A stretch of 64,000 nt of DNA from JBJYIN01 sp046237015 (GCF_046237015.1 NZ_JBJYIN010000015.1:1-64000), one strand, 5' to 3'. Positions 25,004-34,815 are shown, counted from the first letter of the stretch. Made by a program: numbers and translations. The notes: generated by a model from the sequence alone, not told the origin.

Positions 25004-26176
25004 ATGAAGTTTGTAGATGAAGCGACCATTTTGGTGGTAGCAGGCGATGGCGGTAATGGTTGTGTCAGCTTCCGCCGTGAAAAATATATTCCCAATGGCG
25101 GCCCTGACGGCGGTGACGGCGGTGATGGCGGCGACGTCTATTTACTGGCTGAAGAAAACCTGAATACGCTGATTGACTACCGTTTTGAAAAATCATTTCG
25201 CGCAGAACGTGGCCAAAATGGTCAAAGCCGCGACTGTACCGGTAAGCGTGGTAAAGATATCACGATCAAGGTTCCCGTCGGGACTCGCGTATTAGATCAG
25301 GGAACGGGGGAAGTGTTAGGCGATATGACGCGAAATCAACAGCGCCTCATGGTCGCCAAAGGTGGTTGGCATGGCTTGGGTAATTCCCGGTTTAAGTCTT
25401 CCGTTAACCGGGCACCGCGACAGAAGACGAATGGTACGGCAGGAGAAGAGCGTGAATTGATGCTGGAACTTCTGTTGCTGGCCGATGTTGGAATGTTAGG
25501 GTTACCGAATGCGGGTAAATCAACGTTTATCCGTGCAGTTTCCGCCGCGAAGCCGAAAGTTGCCGATTACCCCTTCACGACGCTGGTTCCGAGCCTCGGT
25601 GTTGTCCGGATGGATAGTGAACAAAGCTTTGTGGTCGCGGATATTCCTGGTCTGATAGCGGGTGCTTCTGAAGGTGCCGGATTGGGGATTCGTTTCCTTA
25701 AGCATTTGGAACGCTGCCGGGTTCTTCTACATCTGATTGACTTGGCACCTATTGATGAATCGGATCCAATAGAAAATGCCAAAGTTATCATTAATGAATT
25801 ACAGCAATATAGCGTGGGTTTGTTTGAGAAACCGCGCTGGCTGGTCTTCAATAAAGTCGATTTGATCGATAAAGCCGAAGCAGAAAAACGTGCCAAAGCG
25901 ATTGCGACAGAACTAGGCTGGGAAGGTAAATACTACCTGATTTCTGCTGCTAGCCGTGAAGGCGTGAAGGAGTTGTGTTGGGATGTGATGAGCTTCCTGA
26001 ATGCACAGCCTAAAGCGATGGCTATCGAAGAAAGTGCGCCCGAAAAAGTTGAATTCATGTGGGATGACTATCACCGTGAACAGCTTGAAGCCGCTGAAAG
26101 TGAAGCGGAAGAAGAATGGGATGATGATTGGGACGACGAGGATGAAGAAGGCGTCGAGACAATTTATCAACGTTGA
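25004..26176 (+). CDS. obgE: Ribosome-associated GTPase ObgE/CgtA
   Basis: Essential GTPase that binds the 50S subunit, acts in late ribosome assembly and links to ppGpp signalling. At 390 aa it equals E. coli. The Obg glycine-rich fold covers about 1-158 (GGPDGGDGGDGG near 37-48). The G domain has G1 GLPNAGKST near 166, G3 DIPG near 213 and G4 NKVD near 283. The acidic tail ends in a stretch of Asp/Glu/Trp. ATG 25004 follows GGAGAGAG; five upstream codons in frame are not family sequence. Confidence 0.97.
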   Translation: MKFVDEATILVVAGDGGNGCVSFRREKYIPNGGPDGGDGGDGGDVYLLAEENLNTLIDYRFEKSFRAERGQNGQSRDCTGKRGKDITIKVPVGTRVLDQGTGEVLGDMTRNQQRLMVAKGGWHGLGNSRFKSSVNRAPRQKTNGTAGEERELMLELLLLADVGMLGLPNAGKSTFIRAVSAAKPKVADYPFTTLVPSLGVVRMDSEQSFVVADIPGLIAGASEGAGLGIRFLKHLERCRVLLHLIDLAPIDESDPIENAKVIINELQQYSVGLFEKPRWLVFNKVDLIDKAEAEKRAKAIATELGWEGKYYLISAASREGVKELCWDVMSFLNAQPKAMAIEESAPEKVEFMWDDYHREQLEAAESEAEEEWDDDWDDEDEEGVETIYQR

Positions 26177-26234
26177 TCGGGATCGTGGTTGCTAATTCTG
26201 TCTTGGAAAGAGCAACCCTCGGCGAATCAAATCG

Positions 26235-26272
26235 AAACAGCACAGCGTAGAAATGCACTGTGCTGTTTTTTG
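26235..26272. terminator. Bidirectional terminator between obgE and dacB
   Basis: The 11-bp stem AAACAGCACAG / CTGTGCTGTTT with a 12-base loop is followed by T3G-rich then T-rich sequence on the plus strand and by A/T-rich sequence on the other. It lies between convergent genes. Confidence 0.8.
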
Positions 26273-27706
26273 TTAGTTGTTCTGATAAATATCTTTGTAT
26301 AAACGGCTCTCAAAGCGAACCAGTGGAACGCGGCGTGAGCGTTGATCTTCCGGTGGAACGGCATAACCGGAAAGGAACTGAACAAATGCCATGCGTTGAC
26401 CGCTTGCCGTGGTAATGAACCCCGCCAGATTGTACACGCCTTGTAGGGCACCGGTTTTTGCTGAAACCTTACCGTTTACTCCCGCCTCGTGTAGTCCGCC
26501 GCGATATCGCAATGTTCCATCATAACCGGCTAGCGGCAGCATTTTGATGTAGTTGAGTTCCTGATCGTGTTGGGCAATATATTGTAATACCTGCATCATG
26601 GTTGCCGGAGAGATTAAATTATGGCGAGATAAACCAGATCCATCGACGACGATGCTGTTCCCCAGATCGACACCTGCTTTCTGACGCAATATCTGACGGA
26701 CAGCGTCAGCGCCTGCTCGCCACGTTCCAGGGACATTGAAACGTTCATGCCCGATGGTGCGGAACACGGTATCAGCAATCATGTTATCTGATTTTTTCAG
26801 CATAACGGTCAGCAGGTCATGTAGTGGCACAGACTGTGCCTGAGCCAATATTGTACCTGCTGCACTGGACTGAGTTTGGCGGCGTAACCTCCCTTTAATA
26901 TGGATGTCTGCCTGCTGAAGCTCATCCTTTATGATTGCGCCTGAATAGCTGGCACCATCCTGAATGGCAAAAGCAAGCGGAAGCGGTTCGGGTCGCTGAG
27001 TTAGACAACCCGTGAGGGTAAAACGGTTCAGCTCTCCCGGTACGACGTCCAGCTCGCAATATTGTGCGTCTGATGAACCTTTTGCCAGCGTACGAACTTC
27101 ACTGAACATTTGGACGGGATAGTAAGATGCCACGCGGATAAACGCATTATCGCCCGCTTTAGGGGCACTGTAGAGCGAAACTGAGAAACAGTTGCGGTCG
27201 ACTATTGCGGCTGACGGTGGGGCGCTAAAGCACTGTGTCATGTCGTTCCATGGCCAACCAGGAGCCTTGTCATGGCTGGCGAACACCGATGTGTCTATCA
27301 TGACATCCCCAGATATTTCCCGAATGCCACGTTTTCTGAGTTCTTGCACCATATTGCGTATTTGTTGTCGATTCAGGGTTGGATCGCCACTGAAACGGAC
27401 AATCAGGTTACCGCGTAAGATACCGTTTGTGATGGAACCATGGCTTTCCATTGTGGTAACAAAACGGTAGTCTGGCCCTAATTGGAGCAAGGCGGCCAAT
27501 GCGGTAATCACCTTTTGCGTACTGGCAGGTAATGCCATTTGTTGGCTATTAAAGGCCATTGTTGGTGTCGTCGCCCCGATTTTTTGTACGACCAGTGCCA
27601 AATTGGCACCATCAGGCAAATATTGGGTATGATCCTCAATCGTTGCTGCATGGGTGTGCAGAACAAAAGCGCAGGCAAGTCCGGTAACAATCGATGAAAA
27701 ACGCAT
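26273..27706 (-). CDS. dacB: D-alanyl-D-alanine carboxypeptidase/endopeptidase PBP4
   Basis: Periplasmic penicillin-binding protein 4, which trims D-Ala and cleaves DD-crosslinks in peptidoglycan. 477 aa as in E. coli. Signal peptide about 1-20 ending THAA. Catalytic motifs are Ser62-x-x-Lys65 (ASTQK), SDN near 306-308 and KTG near 417-419. The PBP4-specific inserted domains lie between the first two motifs. Divergent from greA, convergent with obgE, as in E. coli. Confidence 0.97.
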   Translation of the reverse strand: MRFSSIVTGLACAFVLHTHAATIEDHTQYLPDGANLALVVQKIGATTPTMAFNSQQMALPASTQKVITALAALLQLGPDYRFVTTMESHGSITNGILRGNLIVRFSGDPTLNRQQIRNMVQELRKRGIREISGDVMIDTSVFASHDKAPGWPWNDMTQCFSAPPSAAIVDRNCFSVSLYSAPKAGDNAFIRVASYYPVQMFSEVRTLAKGSSDAQYCELDVVPGELNRFTLTGCLTQRPEPLPLAFAIQDGASYSGAIIKDELQQADIHIKGRLRRQTQSSAAGTILAQAQSVPLHDLLTVMLKKSDNMIADTVFRTIGHERFNVPGTWRAGADAVRQILRQKAGVDLGNSIVVDGSGLSRHNLISPATMMQVLQYIAQHDQELNYIKMLPLAGYDGTLRYRGGLHEAGVNGKVSAKTGALQGVYNLAGFITTASGQRMAFVQFLSGYAVPPEDQRSRRVPLVRFESRLYKDIYQNN

Positions 27707-27975
27707 AATCTCAGCTAAGAACGGGGTAACGTGTGGTCATACTACGGCGCAACAAGGTCTAAAGTAAACGATGACCCTCATGGAACTCTGGGTTAAAATA
27801 CGTATCAAAATGCAAAATCGATACTGGCCTGGAAATTTTGTTCCGGGGCTGGTTGCTTTTGTTTAATGTCCAGAGAGCGCTGACGTGCATAGACACGACG
27901 CCGTATTTGGTTTTTAACCTGTCAGGATGACTACTCTTTTTGAGTTGTACGGATTTTTTTAGAGGTATAGATAAT

Positions 27976-28452
27976 ATGAAACAATTTCCGATGACGTTGC
28001 GTGGTGCTGAAAAATTACGCGAAGAACTTGATTACTTAAAATCAGTCCGTCGGCCTACCATTATTGCTGCGATTGCTGAAGCGCGTGAGCATGGCGATTT
28101 AAAAGAAAACGCTGAGTACCACGCAGCCCGTGAGCAGCAAGGGTTTTGTGAAGGTCGAATTCAGGATATTGAAGCTAAACTTTCCAATGCTCAGGTGATC
28201 GATGTGACAAAAATGGCGGCAAATGGCCGCGTCATTTTCGGCGCAACGGTGACGATTATGAATCTGGATAACGAAGACGAGCAAACGTATCGTATCGTTG
28301 GCGATGATGAGGCTGATTTTAAACAAAATCTGATTTCTGTTAATTCTCCCATCGCTCGTGGTCTGATTGGTAAGGAAGAAGACGATGTCGTTGTTATCCG
28401 TACGCCGGGCGGCGATGTCGAATATGAGATTATGAAAGTTGAATATTTGTAA
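27976..28452 (+). CDS. greA: Transcript cleavage factor GreA
   Basis: Inserts its coiled coil into the RNA polymerase secondary channel and stimulates cleavage of backtracked RNA. 158 aa as in E. coli. The N-terminal coiled coil (about 1-75) carries the acidic tip segment EAREHGDLKENAEYHAA near 35-51. The C-terminal FKBP-like domain includes SPIARGLIGK. ATG 27976 is preceded by AGAGG; twelve upstream in-frame codons are not family sequence. Confidence 0.97.
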   Translation: MKQFPMTLRGAEKLREELDYLKSVRRPTIIAAIAEAREHGDLKENAEYHAAREQQGFCEGRIQDIEAKLSNAQVIDVTKMAANGRVIFGATVTIMNLDNEDEQTYRIVGDDEADFKQNLISVNSPIARGLIGKEEDDVVVIRTPGGDVEYEIMKVEYL

Positions 28453-28497
28453 TTTTTGTGTTGTTGGTGATTAAAACAACAAAAATTGTAAAGAAAA

Positions 28498-28523
28498 GAA
28501 AAAGGCCGCTTGCGGCCTTTTCT
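28498..28523 (+). terminator. greA terminator
   Basis: AAAGGCCGC-TT-GCGGCCTTT then TCT, with A-rich flank. A second AT-rich hairpin (about 28450-28486) precedes it. It also faces the end of yhbY. Confidence 0.75.
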
Positions 28524-28580
28524 CCAACGGACAGGCATGGCACCTTTCGGTTAGCGCAGAGTCTGTTGAAATAAAAAATG

Positions 28581-28874
28581 TTATCGTGGTAACACAATTT
28601 TACGTTCTTTCGCAGGACGATAAAGTATCAGTGTGTGGCCGATGACCTGAACATTACAGGCTCCGGTTTCTCGAACAATAGCTTCGACAATCAACGCTTT
28701 GGTTTCTCGATCTTCAGTTGCGACTTTTACTTTGATCAGTTCGTGGTGTTCTAATGCTTGTTCGATCTCAGCCAGAACACCTTCGGTGAGGCCGTTATTG
28801 CCCAGCATAACAACCGGTTTTAATGGATGTGCCAGACCTTTCAGGTGTTGTTTTTGCTTATTACTTAGGTTCAT
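28581..28874 (-). CDS. yhbY: Ribosome-associated CRM-domain RNA-binding protein YhbY
   Basis: 97 aa, the same length as E. coli. A single CRM domain with the GxxG-type loop GNNGLTEGV near 25-33 and an IF3-like fold. It associates with pre-50S subunits. Divergent from rlmE across about 140 bp, matching enterobacterial gene order and the shared ribosome-assembly theme. Confidence 0.96.
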   Translation of the reverse strand: MNLSNKQKQHLKGLAHPLKPVVMLGNNGLTEGVLAEIEQALEHHELIKVKVATEDRETKALIVEAIVRETGACNVQVIGHTLILYRPAKERKIVLPR

Positions 28875-29016
28875 TGTCTTTTTTGCTTAGGTTGGGATTG
28901 AAAACGGGTCATTCTACCGCCATCTCATGATTATAACCAATTTGGCTGTGTGGGTTGGTGAAGAGTGAGAAATTTCTACTCAACAAGAGCGCTTTATAAA
29001 AATAGTTGGAAAATAG

Positions 29017-29646
29017 ATGGCGAATAAAAAGCGTTCTGCAAGCTCCAGTCGCTGGCTGCAGGAACACTTTAGCGATAAATACGTGCAACAAGCGCAGAAA
29101 AAAGGGCTGCGATCACGTGCTTGGTTTAAACTGGATGAAATACAGCAGAGTGACAAGCTGTTTAAACCTGGTATGACGGTGGTTGATTTGGGCGCAGCGC
29201 CTGGCGGTTGGTCGCAATATGTGGTGACGCAGATTGGCGGACAAGGTCGTATTATTGCTTGTGACATTTTACCGATGGATCCTATTGTTGGTGTCGATTT
29301 CCTTCAAGGGGATTTTCGTGATGAATTAGTTCTCAACACGCTACTTGAGAGGGTTGGGGATAATAAAGTTCAGGTGGTGATGTCTGACATGGCCCCGAAC
29401 ATGAGTGGTACACCGGCAGTTGATATCCCGAAATCGATGTATCTGGTTGAATTAGCACTTGAAATGTGTCGGGATGTCTTAGCGCCAGGCGGAAGTTTCC
29501 TGGTGAAAGTGTTTCAGGGAGAAGGTTTTGATGAATACCTGCGGGAAATTCGCTCCCTGTTTACGAAGGTTAAAATTCGTAAGCCAGACGCTTCGCGCGC
29601 CAGATCGCGTGAAGTGTATATTGTAGCGACAGGGCGCAAACTGTAG
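29017..29646 (+). CDS. rlmE: 23S rRNA 2'-O-methyltransferase RlmE (FtsJ)
   Basis: Heat-shock methyltransferase that modifies U2552 of 23S rRNA in the 50S subunit. 209 aa as in E. coli. The SAM site DLGAAPGGWSQ is near 58-68 and the catalytic K-D-K-E tetrad is present (Lys38 in WFKLDE, Asp124 in MSDMAPN, Lys164 in FLVKVFQG, Glu199 in SREVY). First gene of the rlmE-ftsH pair. Confidence 0.97.
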   Translation: MANKKRSASSSRWLQEHFSDKYVQQAQKKGLRSRAWFKLDEIQQSDKLFKPGMTVVDLGAAPGGWSQYVVTQIGGQGRIIACDILPMDPIVGVDFLQGDFRDELVLNTLLERVGDNKVQVVMSDMAPNMSGTPAVDIPKSMYLVELALEMCRDVLAPGGSFLVKVFQGEGFDEYLREIRSLFTKVKIRKPDASRARSREVYIVATGRKL

Positions 29647-29693
29647 TACCCTAACGCTGTTTTTTAACACAGTTGTAATATGAGGTTAATCCC

Positions 29694-31643
29694 TTGAGTG
29701 ACATGGCGAAAAACCTGATCCTCTGGTTAGTCATCGCAGTAGTGCTGATGTCCGTTTTCCAGAGCTTCGGGCCCAGCGAGTCGAATGGCCGTAGGGTGGA
29801 TTATTCAACCTTCTTAACTGAAGTCAATCAGGATCAAGTCCGTGAAGTACGTATTAACGGGCGTGAGATCAGTGTTATCAAAAAAGATAGCAATAGCAAT
29901 AGATACACCACTTACATTCCTGTCAATGATCCCAAGCTACTGGATAACCTGCTAACGAAGAATGTGAAAGTCGTTGGTGAACCACCGGAAGAACAGAGCC
30001 TGTTGGCGACGATCTTTATTTCCTGGTTCCCGATGCTGTTACTGATTGGTGTCTGGATCTTCTTTATGCGTCAAATGCAAGGCGGTGGCGGCAAAGGTGC
30101 CATGTCATTTGGCAAGAGCAAAGCCCGAATGCTGACGGAAGATCAGATTAAAACGACGTTTGCTGACGTTGCTGGTTGCGACGAGGCAAAAGAGGAAGTG
30201 AGCGAACTGGTTGAGTACCTGCGCGAGCCAAGTCGTTTTCAGAAACTGGGTGGTAAAATACCGAAAGGTATTTTGATGGTCGGTCCTCCGGGTACGGGTA
30301 AAACATTGCTGGCAAAAGCGATTGCTGGTGAAGCTAAAGTGCCGTTCTTTACGATTTCAGGCTCTGATTTTGTTGAAATGTTCGTCGGTGTTGGTGCTTC
30401 CCGTGTTCGCGACATGTTTGAGCAGGCCAAGAAAGCCGCGCCTTGTATTATCTTCATCGATGAAATTGATGCGGTCGGTCGTCAGCGCGGTGCAGGTCTG
30501 GGTGGTGGTCACGATGAACGTGAACAGACATTGAACCAGATGCTGGTTGAAATGGATGGTTTTGAGGGCAATGAAGGCATTATTGTTATTGCTGCAACCA
30601 ACCGTCCTGACGTGCTGGATCCTGCGCTGCTACGCCCTGGTCGTTTTGACCGCCAGGTCGTTGTGGGCTTGCCGGATGTACGTGGCCGTGAACAGATTCT
30701 GAAAGTACATATGCGTCGTGTGCCGTTGTCTCCCGATATTGATGCGTCTGTGATTGCTCGTGGTACGCCTGGATTCTCTGGTGCTGATTTGGCAAACCTG
30801 GTCAATGAAGCCGCTTTGTTCGCTGCCCGCGGTAACAAGCGTGTGGTGTCCATGGTTGAGTTTGAAAAAGCGAAAGACAAAATCATGATGGGTGCTGAGC
30901 GCCGTTCCATGGTGATGACGGAGCAGCAGAAAGAATCAACGGCTTATCATGAAGCAGGGCATGCGATTATTGGTCGCTTGGTGCCTGAGCATGATCCGGT
31001 GCATAAGGTGACGATTATTCCACGTGGCCGTGCATTAGGCGTGACATTCTTCCTGCCGGAAGGTGATGCGATCAGCGCGAGTCGTCAGAAGTTGGAAAGC
31101 CAGATATCCACGTTATATGGTGGTCGTTTAGCCGAAGAAATTATTTATGGTGTGGAAAAAGTTTCAACCGGCGCATCCAATGATATTAAGGTTGCAACGT
31201 CTATTGCTCGTAACATGGTGACGCAGTGGGGCTTCTCTGAAAAACTGGGTCCGTTGTTGTACGCTGAAGAAGAAGGCGAAGTATTTCTTGGCCGTTCAGT
31301 GGCAAAGGCCAAGCACATGTCTGATGAAACGGCGAGGATCATCGATCAGGAAGTGAAGTCTCTGATTGAACGTAATTACATCCGTGCACGTGAGCTATTA
31401 ATGGCAAACATGGACATACTGCATTCGATGAAGGATGCGTTGATGAAGTATGAAACCATTGATGCTCCTCAGATTGATGATCTGATGGCTCGTAAAGATG
31501 TTCGTCCGCCAGCCGGTTGGGAAGACTCTGGTTCAGGTAGCAATACGGGAAGTGGTGGTGCGCCAAAAGCGCCGACGCCTGTTGATGAACCCCATACTCC
31601 GAATCCAGGGGATTCAATGTCAGAACAACTGAGCGATAAATAA
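29694..31643 (+). CDS. ftsH: ATP-dependent membrane zinc protease FtsH
   Basis: Essential AAA+ metalloprotease that degrades LpxC, sigma-32, SecY and misassembled membrane proteins. 649 aa from TTG (E. coli 644-647). Two membrane segments flank a periplasmic domain (about 5-25 and 100-120). Walker A GPPGTGKT is near 197, Walker B IIFIDEID near 255, the pore motif MFVGVGASR near 230, and the zinc site HEAGH near 420. The TTG at 29694 has GAGG 8 bases upstream, whereas the ATG three codons later is too far from it. Two extra residues (Ser-Asn) appear in the periplasmic domain relative to E. coli. Confidence 0.97.
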   Translation: MSDMAKNLILWLVIAVVLMSVFQSFGPSESNGRRVDYSTFLTEVNQDQVREVRINGREISVIKKDSNSNRYTTYIPVNDPKLLDNLLTKNVKVVGEPPEEQSLLATIFISWFPMLLLIGVWIFFMRQMQGGGGKGAMSFGKSKARMLTEDQIKTTFADVAGCDEAKEEVSELVEYLREPSRFQKLGGKIPKGILMVGPPGTGKTLLAKAIAGEAKVPFFTISGSDFVEMFVGVGASRVRDMFEQAKKAAPCIIFIDEIDAVGRQRGAGLGGGHDEREQTLNQMLVEMDGFEGNEGIIVIAATNRPDVLDPALLRPGRFDRQVVVGLPDVRGREQILKVHMRRVPLSPDIDASVIARGTPGFSGADLANLVNEAALFAARGNKRVVSMVEFEKAKDKIMMGAERRSMVMTEQQKESTAYHEAGHAIIGRLVPEHDPVHKVTIIPRGRALGVTFFLPEGDAISASRQKLESQISTLYGGRLAEEIIYGVEKVSTGASNDIKVATSIARNMVTQWGFSEKLGPLLYAEEEGEVFLGRSVAKAKHMSDETARIIDQEVKSLIERNYIRARELLMANMDILHSMKDALMKYETIDAPQIDDLMARKDVRPPAGWEDSGSGSNTGSGGAPKAPTPVDEPHTPNPGDSMSEQLSDK

Positions 31644-31684
31644 CGCACGAATGGTTGTGCTTGACTATAGTCAGTGACATCTGT

Positions 31685-31711
31685 AAACCCCAGCCTACGC
31701 TGGGGTTTTTT
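31685..31711 (+). terminator. ftsH terminator
   Basis: The 10-bp stem AAACCCCAGC / GCTGGGGTTT with loop CTAC continues into T5. Lies between ftsH and folP. Confidence 0.85.
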
Positions 31712-31766
31712 ACTATAGAGGCCTGTTGGAAAATTGAAAACAGGTCAGTAGGTTGAGGAACATATC

Positions 31767-32600
31767 ATGCAATTGATTGCCCGAGGGGTAACACTGGATC
31801 TGTCTCGTCCTAATGTGATGGGCATTCTTAATGTCACACCGGATTCATTCTCTGATGGTGGTAAGAACAATACTATTGATGCAGCAGTACGTCATGCTCA
31901 GGAAATGATCGCGGCAGGTGCGACATTGATTGATATTGGTGGCGAATCGACGCGCCCTGGTGCGGATGAAGTCAGTGTTGATGAAGAGTTGGATCGGGTT
32001 GTCCCTGTGGTTGAAGCGTTGTCTAAACGTTTTGATACCTGGATTTCTGTTGATACCTCAAAAGCTGATGTTATTACGGCTTCTGCTCAGGCTGGCGCGC
32101 ATCTTATCAACGATATTCGATCCTTGCAGGAGCCGGGGGCGTTAGAGGCGGCGGCGGCGACTGGGTTACCTGTTTGCCTGATGCATATGCAAGGCTTGCC
32201 AAAAACGATGCAACACAACCCTCATTACAATGATTTGATGTTGGAGATTGGGGACACTTTACAACAGCATGTTGATCGCTGTGTGGAAGGTAATATTCCG
32301 AAAAGTCGGTTATTGCTGGATCCTGGGTTCGGATTTGGTAAGAATTTGGCTCATAATTATGAGCTTCTTGCCCGTTTGGGCGAATTGCATCGTTTTGGAT
32401 TACCGCTGTTGGTGGGGATGTCTAGGAAGTCTATGGTAGGGCAACTGCTTAAAGTGCCTCCGTTACAGCGGGTACAGGGCAGTGTGGCATGTGCGGTGAT
32501 TGCAGCAATGCAAGGTGCCCAGATTATCCGTGTTCATGATGTAAAAGAAACCGTCGATGCGATGCGCATTGTTGAAGCGACTCTTGCAGCAAAGGAATAA
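31767..32600 (+). CDS. folP: Dihydropteroate synthase
   Basis: Condenses p-aminobenzoate with 6-hydroxymethyl-dihydropterin diphosphate in folate synthesis; the sulfonamide target. 277 aa (277-282 in E. coli). Signatures are MGILNVTPDSFSDGG near 18-32, GATLIDIGGESTRPG near 51-65, and the C-terminal RVHDV. It is followed 8 bp later by glmM, with which it is probably co-transcribed. Confidence 0.97.
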   Translation: MQLIARGVTLDLSRPNVMGILNVTPDSFSDGGKNNTIDAAVRHAQEMIAAGATLIDIGGESTRPGADEVSVDEELDRVVPVVEALSKRFDTWISVDTSKADVITASAQAGAHLINDIRSLQEPGALEAAAATGLPVCLMHMQGLPKTMQHNPHYNDLMLEIGDTLQQHVDRCVEGNIPKSRLLLDPGFGFGKNLAHNYELLARLGELHRFGLPLLVGMSRKSMVGQLLKVPPLQRVQGSVACAVIAAMQGAQIIRVHDVKETVDAMRIVEATLAAKE

Positions 32601-32608
32601 AAACGATT

Positions 32609-33946
32609 ATGAGTAACCGTAAGTATTTTGGGACCGATGGCGTGCGTGGCAAAGTGGGCGATACACCGATTACACCTGATTTTGTGCTTAAGCTAGGGTG
32701 GGCGGCGGGTAAGGTGCTGGCTCGTCATGGTTCGCGGAAGATTATTATTGGTAAGGATACCCGAATCTCCGGTTACATGTTGGAGTCGGCTCTTGAAGCA
32801 GGACTTGCAGCAGCAGGGTTGTCAGCTTCTTTTACCGGTCCAATGCCGACACCTGCGGTTGCTTATCTGACGCGTACTTTTAGGGCTGAGGCCGGAATTG
32901 TTATCTCTGCTTCACATAACCCCTATTATGATAATGGCATCAAATTCTTTTCTATTGATGGGACTAAATTGCCTGATGATGTTGAGGAGGCGATAGAGGC
33001 TGAGATGGAAAAACCGCTGACCTGCGTAGAGTCTGCGGAATTGGGCAAGGCAAATCGTATTGTTGATGCGGCCGGACGTTATATTGAGTTTTGCAAGGGG
33101 ACATTCCCGAGTGAACTTAGTCTCAATGGCCTGAAAATTGTCGTCGATTGCGCTAACGGTGCTACGTACCACATTGCGCCCAGTGTGTTGCGTGAACTGG
33201 GGGCAAAAGTGATTTCTATCGGTTGTGAACCCGATGGAATGAATATCAATGAAGAGTGTGGTGCTACAGATGTCAGACAGCTACAGGCACGGGTTTTAGC
33301 TGAAAAAGCAGACGTTGGGCTGGCATTTGATGGAGATGGTGACCGTTTGATTATGGTCGATCATCTGGGTAATAAAGTCGATGGCGACCAGATTCTGTAT
33401 ATCATCGCCCGGGAAGGTTTACGCCAAGGACAATTACGCGGTGGTGCGGTCGGTACGCTGATGAGCAATATGGGGTTGGAACTGGCCTTAAAACAACTAG
33501 GAATCCCTTTTGCCCGAGCCAAAGTCGGCGATCGTTATGTCCTGGAAATGATGCAGGCGAAAGGCTGGCGTATTGGTGCCGAAAATTCCGGCCATGTTAT
33601 TTTGTTGGATAAAACGACAACGGGTGATGGCGTGATTGCCGGTTTGCAGGTATTGACGGCGATAGTCAGAAACCACATGAGCCTGCATGATTTATGCAGT
33701 GGAATGAAGCTTTTTCCGCAGATTTTGGTGAACGTACGTTTTTCTGGTGAACATGACCCACTGGAAGATAAAACGGTTCAACAGGTGACGCTGGATGTTG
33801 AGAAAGAACTCACCGGTCGAGGGAGAGTGCTGTTACGTAAATCGGGAACAGAACCGCTAATTCGCGTCATGGTTGAGGGCGAAAATGAGGCAACGGTAAT
33901 TGAGTTGGCCAACCGTATTGCGGATGCGGTGAAGGCTGTTGGTTAA
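32609..33946 (+). CDS. glmM: Phosphoglucosamine mutase
   Basis: Interconverts glucosamine-6-phosphate and glucosamine-1-phosphate on the way to UDP-GlcNAc. 445 aa as in E. coli. The phosphorylated serine is Ser102 in SASHNP. The Mg-binding loop DGDGDR is near 241-246, and the C-terminal phosphate-binding RKSGTEPLIRVM near 411-422. Cytoplasmic; linked to folP upstream and secG downstream as in E. coli. Confidence 0.98.
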   Translation: MSNRKYFGTDGVRGKVGDTPITPDFVLKLGWAAGKVLARHGSRKIIIGKDTRISGYMLESALEAGLAAAGLSASFTGPMPTPAVAYLTRTFRAEAGIVISASHNPYYDNGIKFFSIDGTKLPDDVEEAIEAEMEKPLTCVESAELGKANRIVDAAGRYIEFCKGTFPSELSLNGLKIVVDCANGATYHIAPSVLRELGAKVISIGCEPDGMNINEECGATDVRQLQARVLAEKADVGLAFDGDGDRLIMVDHLGNKVDGDQILYIIAREGLRQGQLRGGAVGTLMSNMGLELALKQLGIPFARAKVGDRYVLEMMQAKGWRIGAENSGHVILLDKTTTGDGVIAGLQVLTAIVRNHMSLHDLCSGMKLFPQILVNVRFSGEHDPLEDKTVQQVTLDVEKELTGRGRVLLRKSGTEPLIRVMVEGENEATVIELANRIADAVKAVG

Positions 33947-33967
33947 CCTCCGACAATCAAGAAGATA

Positions 33968-34009
33968 GGCTTTCAGCCGTTGTGATATGCTGAAAGCCGC
34001 TGTTTTTTT
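33968..34009 (+). terminator. glmM terminator
   Basis: The 10-bp stem GGCTTTCAGC / GCTGAAAGCC is followed within 4 bases by T7. It separates folP-glmM from secG. Confidence 0.8.
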
Positions 34010-34185
34010 CTTCAATTGGCAAATGACGAACAAATTACCCTTGCGTACGCTACAGCCATTAGTTAGTATTCAGACCCGCTTGATACTGGATGATTAAATC
34101 ATTCGATTCGGTGGATGAGATGCGGTGCGCCGCGAGAATTTAGCATTCTCCATTAATGATGGGGAACATGGTTACAGGTACAACT

Positions 34186-34518
34186 ATGTACGAAGCTCTT
34201 TTAGTCATTTTCTTGTTAGTAGCAATCGGCCTCGTTGCCTTGATTATGTTACAACAGGGTAAAGGTGCTGATATGGGCGCTTCGTTCGGAGCAGGTGCTT
34301 CTGCCACTTTGTTCGGTTCGAGCGGCTCTGGCAACTTTATGACTCGCATGACGGCAGTATTGGCAACATTGTTCTTCATCATTAGTCTTGTGTTGGGTAA
34401 TTTAAGTACCCAGCAGAAAAAAGGTGGCGTCTGGGATAACTTGAGCCAACCGGAAAACGTTGAACAAACGACAACGCCAGTTGCACCGGCTACACCGGCG
34501 AGTGATATTCCGAAGTAA
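34186..34518 (+). CDS. secG: SecYEG translocon subunit SecG
   Basis: Small subunit of the SecYEG protein-conducting channel that assists SecA-driven export. 110 aa as in E. coli. Two membrane helices (about 3-22 and 53-72) flank the conserved cytoplasmic loop GKGADMGASFGAGAS. The start at ATG 34186 is set by the family N-terminus MYEALLVIF and AGG upstream; ten upstream in-frame codons are not used. Followed by tRNA-Leu as in E. coli. Confidence 0.97.
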   Translation: MYEALLVIFLLVAIGLVALIMLQQGKGADMGASFGAGASATLFGSSGSGNFMTRMTAVLATLFFIISLVLGNLSTQQKKGGVWDNLSQPENVEQTTTPVAPATPASDIPK

Positions 34519-34575
34519 ATAGTTTAGAGCAGTACTGCGACAATGTTGTCGATACTGTGTAAAAGTTGTTGTGAT

Positions 34576-34662
34576 GCCGAGGTGGTGGAATTGGTAGACA
34601 CGCTACCTTGAGGTGGTAGTGCCCGATTGGGCTTACGGGTTCAAGTCCCGTCCTCGGTACCA
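34576..34662 (+). tRNA. leuU: tRNA-Leu, anticodon GAG
   Basis: 87 nt with encoded CCA. Acceptor GCCGAGG pairs with CCTCGGT, the anticodon loop is CTTGAGG, and the long variable arm is TGCCCGATTGGGCTT, typical of class II tRNAs. Nearly identical to E. coli leuU, which also follows secG. Its 3' end is repeated at 39660-39683. Confidence 0.97.
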
Positions 34663-34664
34663 AT
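34640..34664. repeat. tRNA-Leu 3' end as left attachment-like repeat
   Basis: The segment from the T loop to just past CCA matches 39660-39683 with one mismatch and one single-base gap: TTCAA(G/A)TCCCGTCCTCG then (G)TACCAAT. tRNA 3' ends are the classic att sites of integrative elements, and the element side lies downstream, where the non-core genes are. Confidence 0.6.
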
Positions 34665-34670
34665 ATTAAA

Positions 34671-34700
34671 AAATAGACGCTAATTAGCGTCTATTTTTTT
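34671..34700 (+). terminator. tRNA-Leu terminator
   Basis: The 11-bp stem AAATAGACGCT / AGCGTCTATTT with loop AATT continues into a T-run. It begins 9 bp after the tRNA. Confidence 0.88.
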
Positions 34701-34815
34701 GTCTATAGAAAACGTCCAGTTAGCAATATTCTTTTATGACTGCCCAATGCTCAGCTTGATTTGAAATCAGGATGCTCGAGATGTTTTCCTATTTGTTTCG
34801 AGCATGATTTTTCCG